A DNA stretch of 64,000 bases from assembly GCA_032717465.1 (NCBI GenBank), contig CM064697.1, positions 2,049,501 through 2,113,500 of the forward strand. The letters are read 5' to 3'. Numbering within the stretch: the first letter of the stretch is position 1; every line of letters begins with the position of its first letter. This document shows positions 35,755-46,308 of the stretch, piece by piece. A program made the position numbers and the translations under genes. Source of the DNA: Coenobita brevimanus (taxonomy: Eukaryota; Arthropoda; Malacostraca; Decapoda; Coenobitidae). Under the pieces are notes generated by a model, which did not search any database, was not told the DNA's origin, and saw nothing but the letters and a program-made list of their open reading frames with translations.

Positions 35755-35935
35755 TATGCCAACATTCCTAAGCTGATAGATCTCTGTACGTTTCTCTGTC
35801 CATCTCCTTGATATGATGCATCTCCTTGATATGATGTGTCAGGGAGCCAAGCGACAGACATGGCCTAAGTGAAAAACGGACACAGTGAAATAGTGGGCGA
35901 ACTTTTGACCCTGTGTAGGTACGCTCCTCACACCC
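35755..35935. repeat. dispersed repeat family D, copy 2
   Basis: CAACATTCCTAAGCTGATAG, GATATGATGTGTCAGGGAGC, AGACATGGCCTAAGTGAAA, ACACAGTGAAATAGTGGGCG and TTTTGACCCTGTGTAGGTAC align with 24975-25143. TCTCCTTGATATGATG is duplicated here. Confidence 0.75.
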
Positions 35936-36059
35936 CTGGCAAGATGACCGTCCACTCTGTGTTTATCCTCGCCTCGCCATATATGGGACGAGGACCCGCT
36001 GCCTGGCCCTCCTCTCACCTAACCTCTCACCGCCCCCTGGAGTACTCGCACCCTCATGC

Positions 36060-36185
36060 TGGGGATAGCTTAGGTGCGCAAGGTGGGTCGGGTCAGGGTA
36101 GTTTAGCTTTGAGTAGGGTTGGGTAGGTTAGGTTAGGATTTCATTAGGATAGTTAAGGGTTAGGTATGGTAGGTCTGGATGCTGA
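36060..36185. repeat. degenerate GGTTA-like block
   Basis: GGGTTGGGTAGGTTAGGTTA followed by diverged AGGTTAGG words. It resembles the arthropod telomeric repeat (TTAGG) in degenerate interstitial form. Similar short blocks lie near 8750 and at 54765-54870. Confidence 0.6.
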
Positions 36186-36450
36186 GAAGTTAAAGGACGC
36201 CTCTTCCTGCTATGATCAGATGTGGTCAGGGTAAGTGATGTCCGAAGTGATACGGGATAATATGGATCAAATATTGACAGTAAGCTATTTGGAGAAACCA
36301 TTTGACGGGGCTCTCAGTACCTCCAATTTTCGTTGTCATGATTTCCCTATGTAAGTTTTCGTGATTTCGCTGTATTCCATTTTTTTTTTTTTTTAAGACG
36401 CCTTGTTTTCCTAATATTTACTGTATATATACACATACAAATACATACAC

Positions 36451-36476
36451 GTGTGTGTGTGTGTGTGTGTGTGTGT
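36451..36476. repeat. (GT)n microsatellite
   Basis: 13 GT units. Confidence 0.98.
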
Positions 36477-36759
36477 AGGCAGACTTGACTTAATATTCTT
36501 TATTGTCTTATCGTAGCAATGAATTCACGGTATTTTATCTGCGAGACGGTGTACTTTACACCGTACAGTGAAATGGATATTCATAAAAATACTACTCACA
36601 TATGTTTTGTTGTTATTATGTCTTTGTCTGTCTATCTATCTATCCATAGCCAGACGCCATTATCCCGTAAGAGGTGGCCGTTTGACTTTGAGTTTTACGG
36701 GGAGGGACACTAACCCTCCGCCAACTTACTTGTTGACACGTAGGGAGCACCAATAGGCT

Positions 36760-36996
36760 GGTTATATGGTCACCACCCAGTGGTGAAAATGGTTTCCTGG
36801 CTTACAGGAAACCATTAGGCTTGTCACTCAATGTAAAGTCACTTTAAAAGAAAAGAAGAGCAATAAAAAAGTGCCAGGAAAGTTGGGAGAAATAAGAATA
36901 GGTGAGGGCAGACACAGAAAAAGAATGACAAAGGTGAAGGCAGAAGAAGGCAGCACTACATCAAGTGAGTGGATGATGGTCGCCACCACCAACCAC
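36760..36996. repeat. dispersed repeat family E, copy 1
   Basis: GGTCACCACCCAG, AATGGTTTCCTGGCTTACAG, CATTAGGCTTGTCACTCA, GGAGAAATAAGAATAGGTGA, GGCAGACACAGAAAAAGAAT and CATCAAGTGAGTGGATGATG match 41989-42224 in order and orientation over about 235 bp. Class unknown; no TIR seen. Confidence 0.78.
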
Positions 36997-36999
36997 CGA

Positions 37000-37535
37000 G
37001 TGTCTTTGTACACCATATAATTCATAAGACTGGATATAGTAACCATTTTGACCAGTTACAGGTAAGGATGGTTCTTGTGCTCTATGAATAGACCATAAAA
37101 TGAGTGACTACTGGTGGTTGTGTTCTGTTCCTGTTTTTGACTAAGTCTGTAAAGATTATTCCATATGACGAATTCATTGCAAGTATGATCTTTAAATTTT
37201 CGTACCAGTTTTTGCTCTCTCTCTCTCTCTCTCCAGTCCAGTTTTATCGTTAGGTTGTTCTAGTCCAACCACGTGTAGGCCTATATACCATTTCCATCTC
37301 TCCATCTTGTTCTTTCTCTGACTCTTCCCCTCAATCGATCCCCAGGTTTGCCACTCCATTACCCTGATTGTCCATCTTTTATCCCGTCCTTAAGAGTCCT
37401 GATCTACATTTTAATTCGCTCTTGTGATTATTCTTCTGTCCTCCTCATGTAGACCCCAAGGACAAGGAGGGGGTAGTGAGTGGGTGTTTGGAGGTTTGTG
37501 TAGGTGGGTGAGTTTGTAGGAATGTGTGTGTTTTT
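37000..37535. other. no recognisable gene
   Basis: AT-rich unique DNA with a short (CT)n at 37214-37233 and a GGTGGGTGAG-rich patch at 37465-37515. Confidence 0.5.
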
Positions 37536-37539
37536 TTTT

Positions 37540-37814
<275 letters not shown>

Positions 37815-37849
37815 AGGGGTGTACGAGATGTGTGTGTGGAGTGTATCCA

Positions 37850-37850
<1 letters not shown>

Positions 37851-37896
<46 letters not shown>
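37851..37896. repeat. (TG)n microsatellite
   Basis: 23 TG units, separated from the previous tract by a 37-bp GT-rich spacer. Confidence 0.99.
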
Positions 37897-37899
<3 letters not shown>

Positions 37900-37983
37900 A
37901 TATAAGTGATGGATAGTGAGAGAGAAATTACATGACAGTGGGTTGTAGTAGTGAAAAACTTAAGCGGTGGAGAATATACCTTG

Positions 37984-38037
<54 letters not shown>
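37984..38037. repeat. (GT)n(GA)n compound microsatellite
   Basis: 11 GT units then about 15 GA units, the same order as at 29929-30003. Confidence 0.98.
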
Positions 38038-38039
<2 letters not shown>

Positions 38040-38040
<1 letters not shown>

Positions 38041-39117
38041 GTTTCGAAGCGAAGTGGTGGCTGATGTGAGGAAGGGCTTAATGTAGATCTGAACAATAAG
38101 TACAAAGACTGGAAGAGGATAGCATGAGGGTTTGTTAGTGAAAAAATTGCCCTGTTGTATGTACGGAAAAAAAATTTGGCAATAAGCATCGGATACGTAA
38201 ACTGGGACGGGATAAGAAATAGATCTGTGCCGTTGATCAAAACTGATGGACGTGTTAAGAGTATAGAACATCGAAGGATTTAAAGGCCAGGTTCACAGTG
38301 CTCGTATAATTGATTGAAAAGGATAGGGAATGTGTGAGAGCGACCATGGATGATGAGAAATAAGAAAAAAAAAAAAGACAAGTAGAAGTGGATTTGCTGA
38401 AGTATGCCTGGAAATATGTTTAATGAAGGTCTGCACTTTTTTTTTTTTTCTAACTTTCCAGTGGTACTGCTTATTGCTCAGGTAGAGACACGTTGGTGGG
38501 GTTATAGCTCTCCTGTTCATTGTATGTTTTGTTATTCCTGTCTTTGGATCCTATTCTCCACATAAATATCAGGGGCATTGAGTTAGGATGACAGTGATGA
38601 TGATAATTCGATGATGATGCAGAGAGATTAGGTTATGAATTGTTGCCACCGGGAGTTCATATGCAGCTTCTAAACTCTCGTTGACAATAGCAGTTGACAC
38701 CACAAGGACAGTAGCACCACCTACCACTGTCCCTGTGGGAGGCACCTGACGCAGGAACTGTGGGTGAAAGCCTGCACAATGGCCTCCCCTTGCACGTAAA
38801 TCCAGCCTCCCACACCTACCCACCTATTCAAGCATCCGCAGTCCACCCCTCCACCCAACCAGTCTTGTGTCCACTCCTTATTCATCTCCATCCAGTCAAA
38901 CACCCTTGTTAGTGTATTTCTTCACCCACAATTGTCTGTCTTGTACCCCACGACGTCCACCCCCAAACTTATATTAATCTCATCCACACAACAACTTTAC
39001 TTTTCATTTTCTTCAATCCACCTTTTCTGTATTTCTTGGTAATGTATATACTCCTCGTGGTATTTGTCTCCCACGCAACCAGCAGCCGAACTGTCCAATA
39101 CTCCTCGATCCCCCTCC

Positions 39118-39121
<4 letters not shown>
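38040..39121. other. no recognisable gene
   Basis: Unique DNA. 38750-39000 is CCACC/CATCC-rich and pyrimidine-biased. Short A and T runs near 38370 and 38438. Confidence 0.5.

Positions 39122-39189
<68 letters not shown>
39122..39189. repeat. poly(T) tract, 68 bp
   Basis: 68 bases of T with a single G, followed by CCAG. It could be the poly(A) tail of a minus-strand retroposon. The 38750-39120 side shows no such body, and the 39190 side would be the 5' flank. Confidence 0.97.
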
Positions 39190-40055
39190 CCAGTATTATC
39201 TAGCTGTCTGCCTAACTTCCTTGTCGACACTTCCCGATTTTTGTTCTTCAGTACTGTTCATTCTTCCTCCTTTTCCACCCGATCCCGTGTATCCTCCCGT
39301 TTTATTCTGTGCCTCCTAACCCTCTGCTTTTCCTGCTTCTATCTCGTCTTGTACCGTTTGACCCCTCGCGCTACCTCTCTCTGCCTCTCTGCCCACTACA
39401 CCATGATAAGAGATCCAGGAGCACCAAATTAGGCTTCAGAAACTAAGTAGGGGAGGGAGTAATTTGTGTGTGGAATTGTAAAACACCTGATACGCGTGGG
39501 AAAAGGATCGATACCGAGGCGAAGGTGTGGCTAAAACAGAGAGGCTGGGGGTTGTATTTCATGGAGGAGGTGCGCCGAACCCACTCAGGGATAATAAGTG
39601 GGAGGAATAAATAAGATCCTCCTCGTGTGTGCTAGAACTTGACTGATGAGTGGGAGGAATAGACACAAACACCATCCATGTGTAATATGAGATAGCTCTA
39701 AACTAGCACTATGCAGGTGATAAATGAGGTGGCGGTGATGCATATAGCCATTCATCACCTCCTCGCTCCAATCATTACATGCTAATAAGTCCATATTAAT
39801 CACACGTCCCCGGGAAAATAAGATATGTCTGGAAGGTAACCATTATTTGCTCTAGGGGAGGGTGTAATCTCAAAGGGGTCGCGGCCTGCCAGAATACCAA
39901 ACTGACACCCCTAGAGAAAAAGGGAAAAATGATCCTGGAAATCCGATGGTGTCAAAGATTCCTGGGTGGTGAAGTGGGTACGTCAGACGCGGCAGCTGAT
40001 ACCACCCCGCTTCACACCCCGTCAGGAGGAGATGAGCGGGGTTAGCAGCGTGAAG
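39190..40055. other. no recognisable gene
   Basis: T/C-rich at 39190-39400, then unique DNA. 39585-39800 has TGAGTGGGAGGAATAxA twice (near 39597 and 39647), a short direct repeat. Confidence 0.45.
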
Positions 40056-40059
40056 ATTC

Positions 40060-40530
40060 TGCAGGGATGAGGTCACAAACGTACATACGATCAATTTCCT
40101 GTCGTAACTTAATATTTTTTGTGTTACGAAAGACAGCGAGAATGATAAATTTTTCCGTATATCTTGTTGTGAGATGAGATTTGCAAACGCAGCAATAATA
40201 AATTCTGTCGTAACTATGGTACGTGTTTGCATGAAGAATAAAGGAGAATGAAATGCATTCTTATCTCTTGTTCTGGGCTGCGATTCATCACAACACTAAT
40301 GATCAGCTGTCTTCCATAACTAAAGTGCGTGTTTACATTAAGAACAAAGGCGATTTAAACATATCTCCATCGCCCTTGTTACGGACTGAGATTCACATAT
40401 ATGCATGCGATCTATACCCTGCTTTAATAAAGATGTGTTTTTGTAAGAAGAACAAGGATATATGAATGTAAAATTTTCCCATATCTCATGTTCGTCCTAC
40501 AAAAGCATATCTCAATTACAAGGGGAAAAG
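40060..40530. repeat. ~108 bp tandem repeat, about four units
   Basis: Landmarks: TGAGATTTGCAAACGCAG (40173), CTGCGATTCATCACAAC (40277), CTGAGATTCACATATATG (40386) and AAGCATATCTCAATTAC (40504). Each is followed by a GTCGTAACT/CCATAACTAA block, GTGCGTGTTTACATTAAG and AACAAAGGxxAT. Spacing 104-118 bp. Confidence 0.82.
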
Positions 40531-40924
40531 TATTGTAAGTAATTGTGTGAATCTCTTATTAGGTTAACCTGGATCTTAACAGTAGTGACTGAAGCAAAAA
40601 TAAAATTTTGTTGACCTGGGCCACTATTCTCGTCGGTTAAGGAAGCTCCCTAACACTTCTTCCTAGGCGATTTATTATGCTTATTACACCTTGCATTCCT
40701 GCTCTGTGTTACTTGAATCGTTTTAATATCGCCATACTTTGTAAAAAAAAAAATAACGTACAAAACTGTGCTAACCAGCCGTATCCAAAAATAAATTGGT
40801 AAAGGAGGGATGTTGAGGAACTTCCTTAACTGAAAAGAATACGGGCCCTGATGATGGTTTTGATAGAGGTAAAGGAAAAGCCTACGAAGTGAAAAGTGCT
40901 TCATCCTAGTCCCAAGAAAAATCC

Positions 40925-41116
40925 TTGTCCCTTCACGACAATGTCTTGCTTAGGTCTGTTCTTGCTACCTGATTTTATTCAGGTAAGGGGAGACAACCTG
41001 TATGAAGGGGATAATGAAACTAACCCACCATATTGAAAGTTCTTTGATACACTGAATAAAATCGTCATGTAGAAGCAGCTAAAGAATCTAAAAGACTTTA
41101 TAGTGGTGAAAGTGTT
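40925..41116. mobile_element. TTAA hairpin MITE, full-length copy
   Basis: CCCTTCACGACAATGTCTTG, CTGATTTTATTCAGGTAAGG, TGAAGGGGATAATGAAACTA, ACACTGAATAAAATCGTCAT and GTGGTGAAAGTGTTAAGG follow the family order. The left TTAA is lost. Confidence 0.6.
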
Positions 41117-41224
41117 AAGGAACTGCTAATGTTAGGTAGGAAAAGGAGAAGGGAGAGATGATGTAGACCTCCATTAGTAAAACCTTCACGTAAAGTCAGA
41201 GTCAAAAGTGATATTGATTTACAG

Positions 41225-41443
41225 TGACATGGGATCAAAGGATGAGAGCAGTGGCTTGTTAAAGGAGAAAAGAAATGCCAAGAAATTAATAAATAAGCCA
41301 AAAGAGAGAGCGAGTGAGAGCGAAAAGTCAAGGATATCAGCAATCGCAATTTGTAAAGGTTTATGCGATAAGAATCTAGCGAGGTGGATGATAGGGAAAG
41401 CAAGAGCCGGGTGCCAGAGTCTGATGTGCAGGTTGGGCGAGAA
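41225..41443 (+). CDS. candidate internal exon, Lys/Glu-rich, ~72 codons
   Basis: A good acceptor (ATATTGATTTACAG|TGAC) is followed by an open frame that reads GSKDESSGLLKEKRNAKKLI, then a basic/acidic stretch and AIAICKGLCDKNLARWMIGK, ending with LGE next to a possible donor (GAGAA|GTAAGG at 41444). The donor is weak at its last exonic base, and the frame meets a TAA just after it. Composition is purine-rich, which favours open frames by chance. No known domain; a longer terminal exon ending at that TAA is equally possible. Confidence 0.22.
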
Positions 41444-41572
41444 GTAAGGTGCTGGGTGAAGGGATAAAGGTGTAGTGGATGCGAGAGATGGTGAGGTGAA
41501 GATAAAGAGTGAAGGCTGAGTTGCAGGTGAAGACAATGAGGGATGATTGGAGGGAGAGATGTGGAGATATCA

Positions 41573-41671
41573 TTAACCTTTCAGTGCGATGGCGTGTTTT
41601 TATATAATATTTTTGCTGCCTTCATGCGGTTTTATTTAGCTAACAAAGATCTCTCGAACTGAAGGCGTTAA
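41573..41671. mobile_element. TTAA hairpin MITE, half-length copy, best-preserved ends
   Basis: 99 bp from TTAACCTTTCAGTGCGATGG to TCGAACTGAAGGCGTTAA. The ends are clear inverted repeats (CxTTTCAGTxCGA), with TTAA on each side. The middle has TTTTTGCTGCCTTCATGCGG and TTTATTTAGCTAACAAAGAT. It is the cleanest evidence that the half unit is an element on its own. Confidence 0.72.
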
Positions 41672-41988
41672 TGAAGGTTATATCTGATCCCTTGAATTCG
41701 AAAAAGTCTCTCCTTGCCAGAAAATACAAGTCTGTAAATAGGAATAGTTGTTATTTTTGTTGTGGTATCCCAGCCTGTCTGATCGAACAGACCTCCCTAC
41801 CGCTGGCAAGCAGCCGCCCCTACAGGTCATCCAGTACAGTGAACCGATGTTCGCATGCGGCTGAAAATACCTCGCCACAGCGAGGCGTGGGGATAAGTGT
41901 GAAGGTCTGGTTCCGGGTGAATGCCGCATTTGCTTCCCACCCAATTAACAAGGGCATCATAGTAAAGTAAATATCATCCCGTTATTTG

Positions 41989-42224
41989 GGTATGTGGTAA
42001 CCACCCAGTCCTGTAATGGTTTTCAAAGTTACATTAATCCATTTGGCTTGTCATTCAGAGTAGATCCACCTTGAATAGAAAGATGAGCATTAAATAGTAA
42101 CAGGAAGGATGGGAGAAACAGGAAAAGAGGAGGACAGACACAGAGAAAACGAATAATAGGCACGAAGAAAGAAGTTGCAGCACAACATCAAGGGAGTGGA
42201 TAATGGACGCCCCCACCTATCACC
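41989..42224. repeat. dispersed repeat family E, copy 2
   Basis: GGTAACCACCCAG, AATGGTTTTCAAAGTTACAT, CATTTGGCTTGTCATTCA, GGGAGAAACAGGAAAAGAGG, GGACAGACACAGAGAAAACG and CATCAAGGGAGTGGATAATG match copy 1 at 36760-36996. Confidence 0.78.
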
Positions 42225-43337
42225 AATATGGCAAGAGTAAAATAGAAATTTATAAAATCAGACTGCAGAGGTTAAAACGAACGACGCTTCCGGTAGGACA
42301 AGTGAAGGAATTGGTGGTTGCAAAGACTGAATGAGAAGCCAGAAGGCACTGGGTGAAGAATTGAAATATGAGGAAGGAGAGAGGGGTGAAGAAAGCCGCC
42401 AGGTGGAAGGGTGGTGGTAGTGGTAGTGGTGGTGGTGGTATGTTTGCAGGCTCGACAATTGCATGACGCACAACTAGACGTGGGAGTGATGGCCAGACGG
42501 CAGGGAAAGCCAAGGGGGGCCTCACTGCAAACAAACCTCTCCAGTAATAAAAATTTCTCTCCTCGTGTTGGCTGCAGTGTGTATGTGTATGTTATTATCG
42601 GTATTGCCTCCCCTCCTCACTTATCGCAACCCCCTTACATTTACACTGCCTCGTTTCATGGTACTTTGCTTGTTACTGTCGGTTGGGTTGTTAGTGTGGT
42701 GTATTCCCATGCTGTTCGGGTGTAAGTTCGTGCCTGTATGTGTGTGTGTGTGTGTACGGGGAGGAATTTGAGTGGTGTGTTTGAGTGTATAGGTGTATCT
42801 GAGTGTGGTGTATTCCCAGGCGACTTGTATGTCCGTGCTTGCTTCCGTGCACGGGAGGGGATCTGAGTTCCACAAATGGTTATTGGATTCTAGTAGCTGC
42901 TATTGCCTTTAAGTATCCCTTAGCATACTGTTACGAGGGAAGAAAGGAGGTGGAGGTAATTAGCTGCTGGAGGAAGGTAGAAACAGACTCGCCTTTCTCT
43001 GAGACTTATCTTGTGTGTGTCGTTACGTTTGGCCAATAGCTGGAGGGGAACATTCACGATAACCCTCATGCTTTGGTGGGGGGTCGTGACGGCGATTTCG
43101 AAAAGCAGGTTTGCGAAGTACAGTATATGATTGTGACTTGTTCTTAATCTTCCACCAGTGTCGAAGTTCATGCTATTGTGCTTGGTGAGAATTTATAATA
43201 AATTTTACGAGGTTATGCAATTTCTCTTCCTCCCTCCCTCCCTCGCCAGTGAATGGATGGCAGCGGGTGGCCATGACAGAGAGTACCACACATGGGTTTG
43301 GCCGACTAATGGACAGACTCACAAAGCAGATGGAACT
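42225..43337. other. unique DNA with short (GTG)n and (TG)n
   Basis: (GGT)n at about 42413-42440 and (TG)n near 42738-42755. GTGTATTCCCATGC and GTGTATTCCCAGGC (42699 and 42808) mark a ~109 bp direct repeat of GTGGTGTATTCCCA context. No gene recognised. Confidence 0.45.
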
Positions 43338-43500
43338 TTACCCCTTCAGTATGATGACGTCTTTATCATTTCATTCTAGTTACGTTGTTCAACTTAGGGG
43401 GAACTTTTCTAATTGGGGGTGGGGTTTGATATAGCCTTAAGAAACTCCTTCACAGCTATCGGCCCTCCCTAAGATACGCAGAGCCGTTCAGATGTAACGA
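43338..43500. mobile_element. TTAA hairpin MITE, full-length but eroded
   Basis: TTACCCCTTCAGTATGATGA, GTTGTTCAACTTAGGGGGAA, GGTTTGATATAGCCTTAAG, AACTCCTTCACAGCTATCGG and CCCTCCCTAAGATACG are family landmarks. The right end is unclear. Confidence 0.55.
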
Positions 43501-44148
43501 ATAAAAAAGAAGAAAGGAAAAAAATACTAAAGAAAAGTAATTACTTCATCGGTCTGGTTAATCTTTTCGTACAGTACAACCAGAAATGATGGCGGACTAC
43601 CAAAGATTCCATACTGCTGGTCCGATATACTGCCAGCACAGTGCATGACGAAGAGAAAACTAAAATATAAAAGATGTTGCTAGTTATGGGCTAAAGGTTA
43701 TTTAAGTCCCTTGTTTGGCGCTTTAATAAAACTTAATTTGCATTTCATATTTCCCAGGATTTAAGGTTTAGATCCAGTATAAAATCAGGCAGTATGTAAA
43801 TATTCGGACTGCTTGAAATCACAGCGGACTACTCATTTTCCAGATTTGATAGTCCGGTACAATACTTGTCTAATTTTCCCAGCGTCTAACCTTGCTCCAT
43901 CACATTTGAGATACACAACCGGGTGGAAGGAGGGCTACTCTGTGTGGTGTAATTCGGTAGATTAATGAAACTTGCCTTGAGACTAGCAATTGGGACAGCG
44001 TAGAGTAATAGCAGAGATTAATAACTAGAAGAACAAGGTACGTCAGACGACTCTGGAAACACCTGATTAGCCTGAGGTGGTGCGCGGACGTGAGAAGTCA
44101 AGGTGAAGGTTAGTATTATGTCCACTTCGTGTGCATATGGGTAGCTAA

Positions 44149-44267
44149 TTAACCCTGTGAAGTCGAGATGCCTTTACTCTGCAAAATAAAATCAGTGGTA
44201 GCCAGAGAGAATTTCTTTAAAGCCGTATCGCACCGGGCAAATATTCCGTCGACTTTGAGGTAGTTAA
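44149..44267. mobile_element. TTAA hairpin MITE, short copy with TTAA at both ends
   Basis: TTAACCCTGTGAAGTCGAGA at the left and GACTTTGAGGTAGTTAA at the right, with GCAAAATAAAATCAGTGGTA and CGTATCGCACCGGGC inside. Confidence 0.55.
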
Positions 44268-44463
44268 TGTTCTTCGTCGACACAGTTCACCATTTCTGTG
44301 GATGTCTACGATTCAATGCAGATATGCTCCATGAAACTGAATATAAGCTCTAATGAGAGTAATTTGTTACATTTATTTGCAAGAGCAGTATCTTTCTCCT
44401 GCAGCTATATGTGTAAGGGAAAATATTTGAAATAATACAAAGTATATGTATACAGGAATAAAC

Positions 44464-44790
44464 TTAAATAATACAAACCAACATAATCGTAAATAGTACA
44501 GGAACATAATATACAGTTAACAGTTTCACTTTATAGTTTACAGTTTTTTTTTTTTCCTTCTGTTTAGCCAGTTTTGCTCCCATTATACTCCTTTCCTTCA
44601 CATAATGGTGTTCCGCTCGAAAGTAGTTGTCAACTGTTGCTCTTGGCGAAAAGTCCTCCATATTTGTTGTTATGGTCCCCGGTGAAAGTCGAAGATCCCC
44701 TGGTTGGTGTGATGGCAAGTCCCGAATTCCGTCGATTTTCGGTCCAGGATTCAAGATGGATGATGCAAGATCGTCGGAAAATTTGCCCAT
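44464..44790 (-). CDS. unrecognised 108-codon open frame
   Basis: On the minus strand an ATG at 44790 opens 108 codons beginning MGKFSDDLASSILNPGPKID, with a Lys-rich middle (AKLAKQKEKKK, from an A run) and a hydrophobic C-terminus (VYYVPVLFTIMLVCII). The first 70 residues look protein-like and free of repeat bias. There is no splice signal at either end that I can support, no domain I recognise, and the region upstream in minus orientation is MITE-like debris. It may be a decayed retroelement or chance. Confidence 0.15.
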   Translation of the reverse strand: MGKFSDDLASSILNPGPKIDGIRDLPSHQPGDLRLSPGTITTNMEDFSPRATVDNYFRAEHHYVKERSIMGAKLAKQKEKKKTVNYKVKLLTVYYVPVLFTIMLVCII

Positions 44791-44814
44791 TGTGAAGGGC
44801 CTTATGTGTCAGTC

Positions 44815-45396
44815 GACCCTTACCCTTTGACCGCTAGGGGTTTATCCCACGAGAATAAGTGTCAGGCGATACAGGACTGTCATTCCAAATAAGCCTTTTG
44901 ACTGGTAGCGATTTCCCGCAGCTGAGTAAAGTTGTCTCGTGGCGGCCATAATATGATAAACAGTCACGCAATGCGATCCCTCCTAAACTAAATAAAATGG
45001 TTTGACTTTAGCATAATATCTTTAGGTTTCGGCCGGGACTGAAACTCCAAGGTTATGTTATGTTTAATGATTTAGAGGAAACTAGGAGAGAGAAATATCT
45101 GAAGTCCGCAGCACAAATGATTCCCGGACAAGTAATCAGCATAGGCTACTGTATTTTGGTGCTAACAGGGATGATGCCAGTCCTGTCACGTCGGATCAAG
45201 TCAGACTACTGCAAAATTTCCCACACAGCCAGGGGGCCTTTCCTAAACAAGTAAATTCGACTGGCGGAGGCAAGAATAAAATTAAGGAGACACCATCGCG
45301 GTAAAAGTTTCTAAGGAGATAGTTTCCAACTTTTCATTATGAGAGGTATCATTGAGATGAATAAAATTATCTTGCGGACACCCCCCCACCCCACCC

Positions 45397-45400
<4 letters not shown>
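44815..45400. mobile_element. TTAA hairpin MITE debris, two or more copies
   Basis: CTTACCCTTTGACCGCTAGG, CCTAAACTAAATAAAATGGT (near 44980), CCTTTCCTAAACAAGTAAAT (near 45236), ACACCATCGCGGTAAAAG and GAGATGAATAAAATTATCTT (near 45354) are diverged landmarks. Boundaries cannot be set. Confidence 0.45.

Positions 45401-45407
<7 letters not shown>

Positions 45408-45431
<24 letters not shown>
45408..45431. repeat. poly(A) run after a C-rich patch
   Basis: 24 or more A preceded by CCCCCCCACCCCACCCC. Confidence 0.95.
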
Positions 45432-45432
<1 letters not shown>

Positions 45433-45522
45433 GCTGATGTTATTCGGAGTGTATGACAGAAATGTCAGGAGAAACAACTTAGATCTCACCTCACGTATTT
45501 ATTAGAGGGAAATAGTGCTGTG

Positions 45523-45563
45523 ATGATGATGATGATGACGATGACGATGATGATGATGATGAT
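45523..45563. repeat. (GAT)n microsatellite
   Basis: About 13 imperfect GAT/GAC units, ending just before a strong splice-acceptor-like site. Confidence 0.95.
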
Positions 45564-45576
45564 TTCTCCCTTTCAG

Positions 45577-45626
45577 AGTGTGAGGGAAAGCGGATGTCTG
45601 AGTCACTGAAACGAGATGGAGGACAG
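45577..45626 (+). CDS. candidate 50-nt internal exon with consensus splice sites
   Basis: A near-ideal acceptor (GATTTCTCCCTTTCAG|AG, AG at 45575-45576) and a near-ideal donor (GGAGGACAG|GTAAGTTAG, GT at 45627) bound 50 nt. Only one frame is open: CEGKRMSESLKRDGGQ, entered in phase 1 (the first two bases complete a codon) and left at a codon boundary. The peptide is basic with an RMS/LKRD pattern that could be a kinase site, but no family is recognised. The exon size is small but usual for arthropod genes with long introns. The (GAT)n tract lies just upstream of the pyrimidine tract. Neighbouring exons were not found. Confidence 0.42.
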
Positions 45627-45701
45627 GTAAGTTAGCTCTTGTGTCTTTGGTTCCAATATGGTCTCTTGTAATTACCACTGCCATGACTCCTTGCATTTAA
45701 G

Positions 45702-45880
45702 GGGGAACTGGTGGCACATTGGTTAGCATATCATGCTCGTAACTGGAAAAGCCAGAGTTCGATCCCAGGACCGGTCAGACTAGTGGACTCAGTGTGCGTG
45801 GACCAAATTTAATGGAAGGGTTGGGGGTCAGACAAGATTGTAGTAGTACAGTATTAAGAACAATAGGTCAAACGTAAAGG
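45702..45880 (+). mobile_element. tRNA-derived SINE, diverged
   Basis: GGTGGCACATTGGTTAGC contains an A-box-like TGGCACATTGG, and CCAGAGTTCGATCCCAGG contains a B-box-like GAGTTCGATCC, spaced as in a tRNA. The T-arm does not pair well, so it is not a working tRNA gene. The body continues through GGACTCAGTGTGCGTGGACC. The 3' end is uncertain and there is no clear tail. Confidence 0.6.
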
Positions 45881-46308
45881 CAACAGGGCAGTTTCAAATA
45901 TTCTGCCTTTAGAGTATTTTTAGGACACTGGTGTTGCCCTCTCTAAGTGCTCCTTTTTGTTCGGTTTTGTAGTCTTCCTTCTCCCTTAATTCGTCTTTCA
46001 TTCGTCTCTATGTATCTGTATCTCTCCTTAGCTTCGTTTTCCTTCCCCACTGCAGTGTGATTCCGTATTCTCCACTTTCTCCAGTCTTTCCTTCCTGTCC
46101 GCCCTTTCTCCATAGCTTTTTCAATTGCAGCACTACTCTTTTCACTTCTACGCCTTTTCGTTTCCATTTTTTTCGCTTTTCTCGCTTTCTTTGTATGCTT
46201 TTCCCTTTCCATGTCTGCCTTTCTGTCTTTCCCTATTCGTTCCTCTGTCCTCTCTTTTTCCTCCTTTTTCTCGGGCTTTCAGATTCTTGGACACAGGTTA
46301 TTTGCTCT

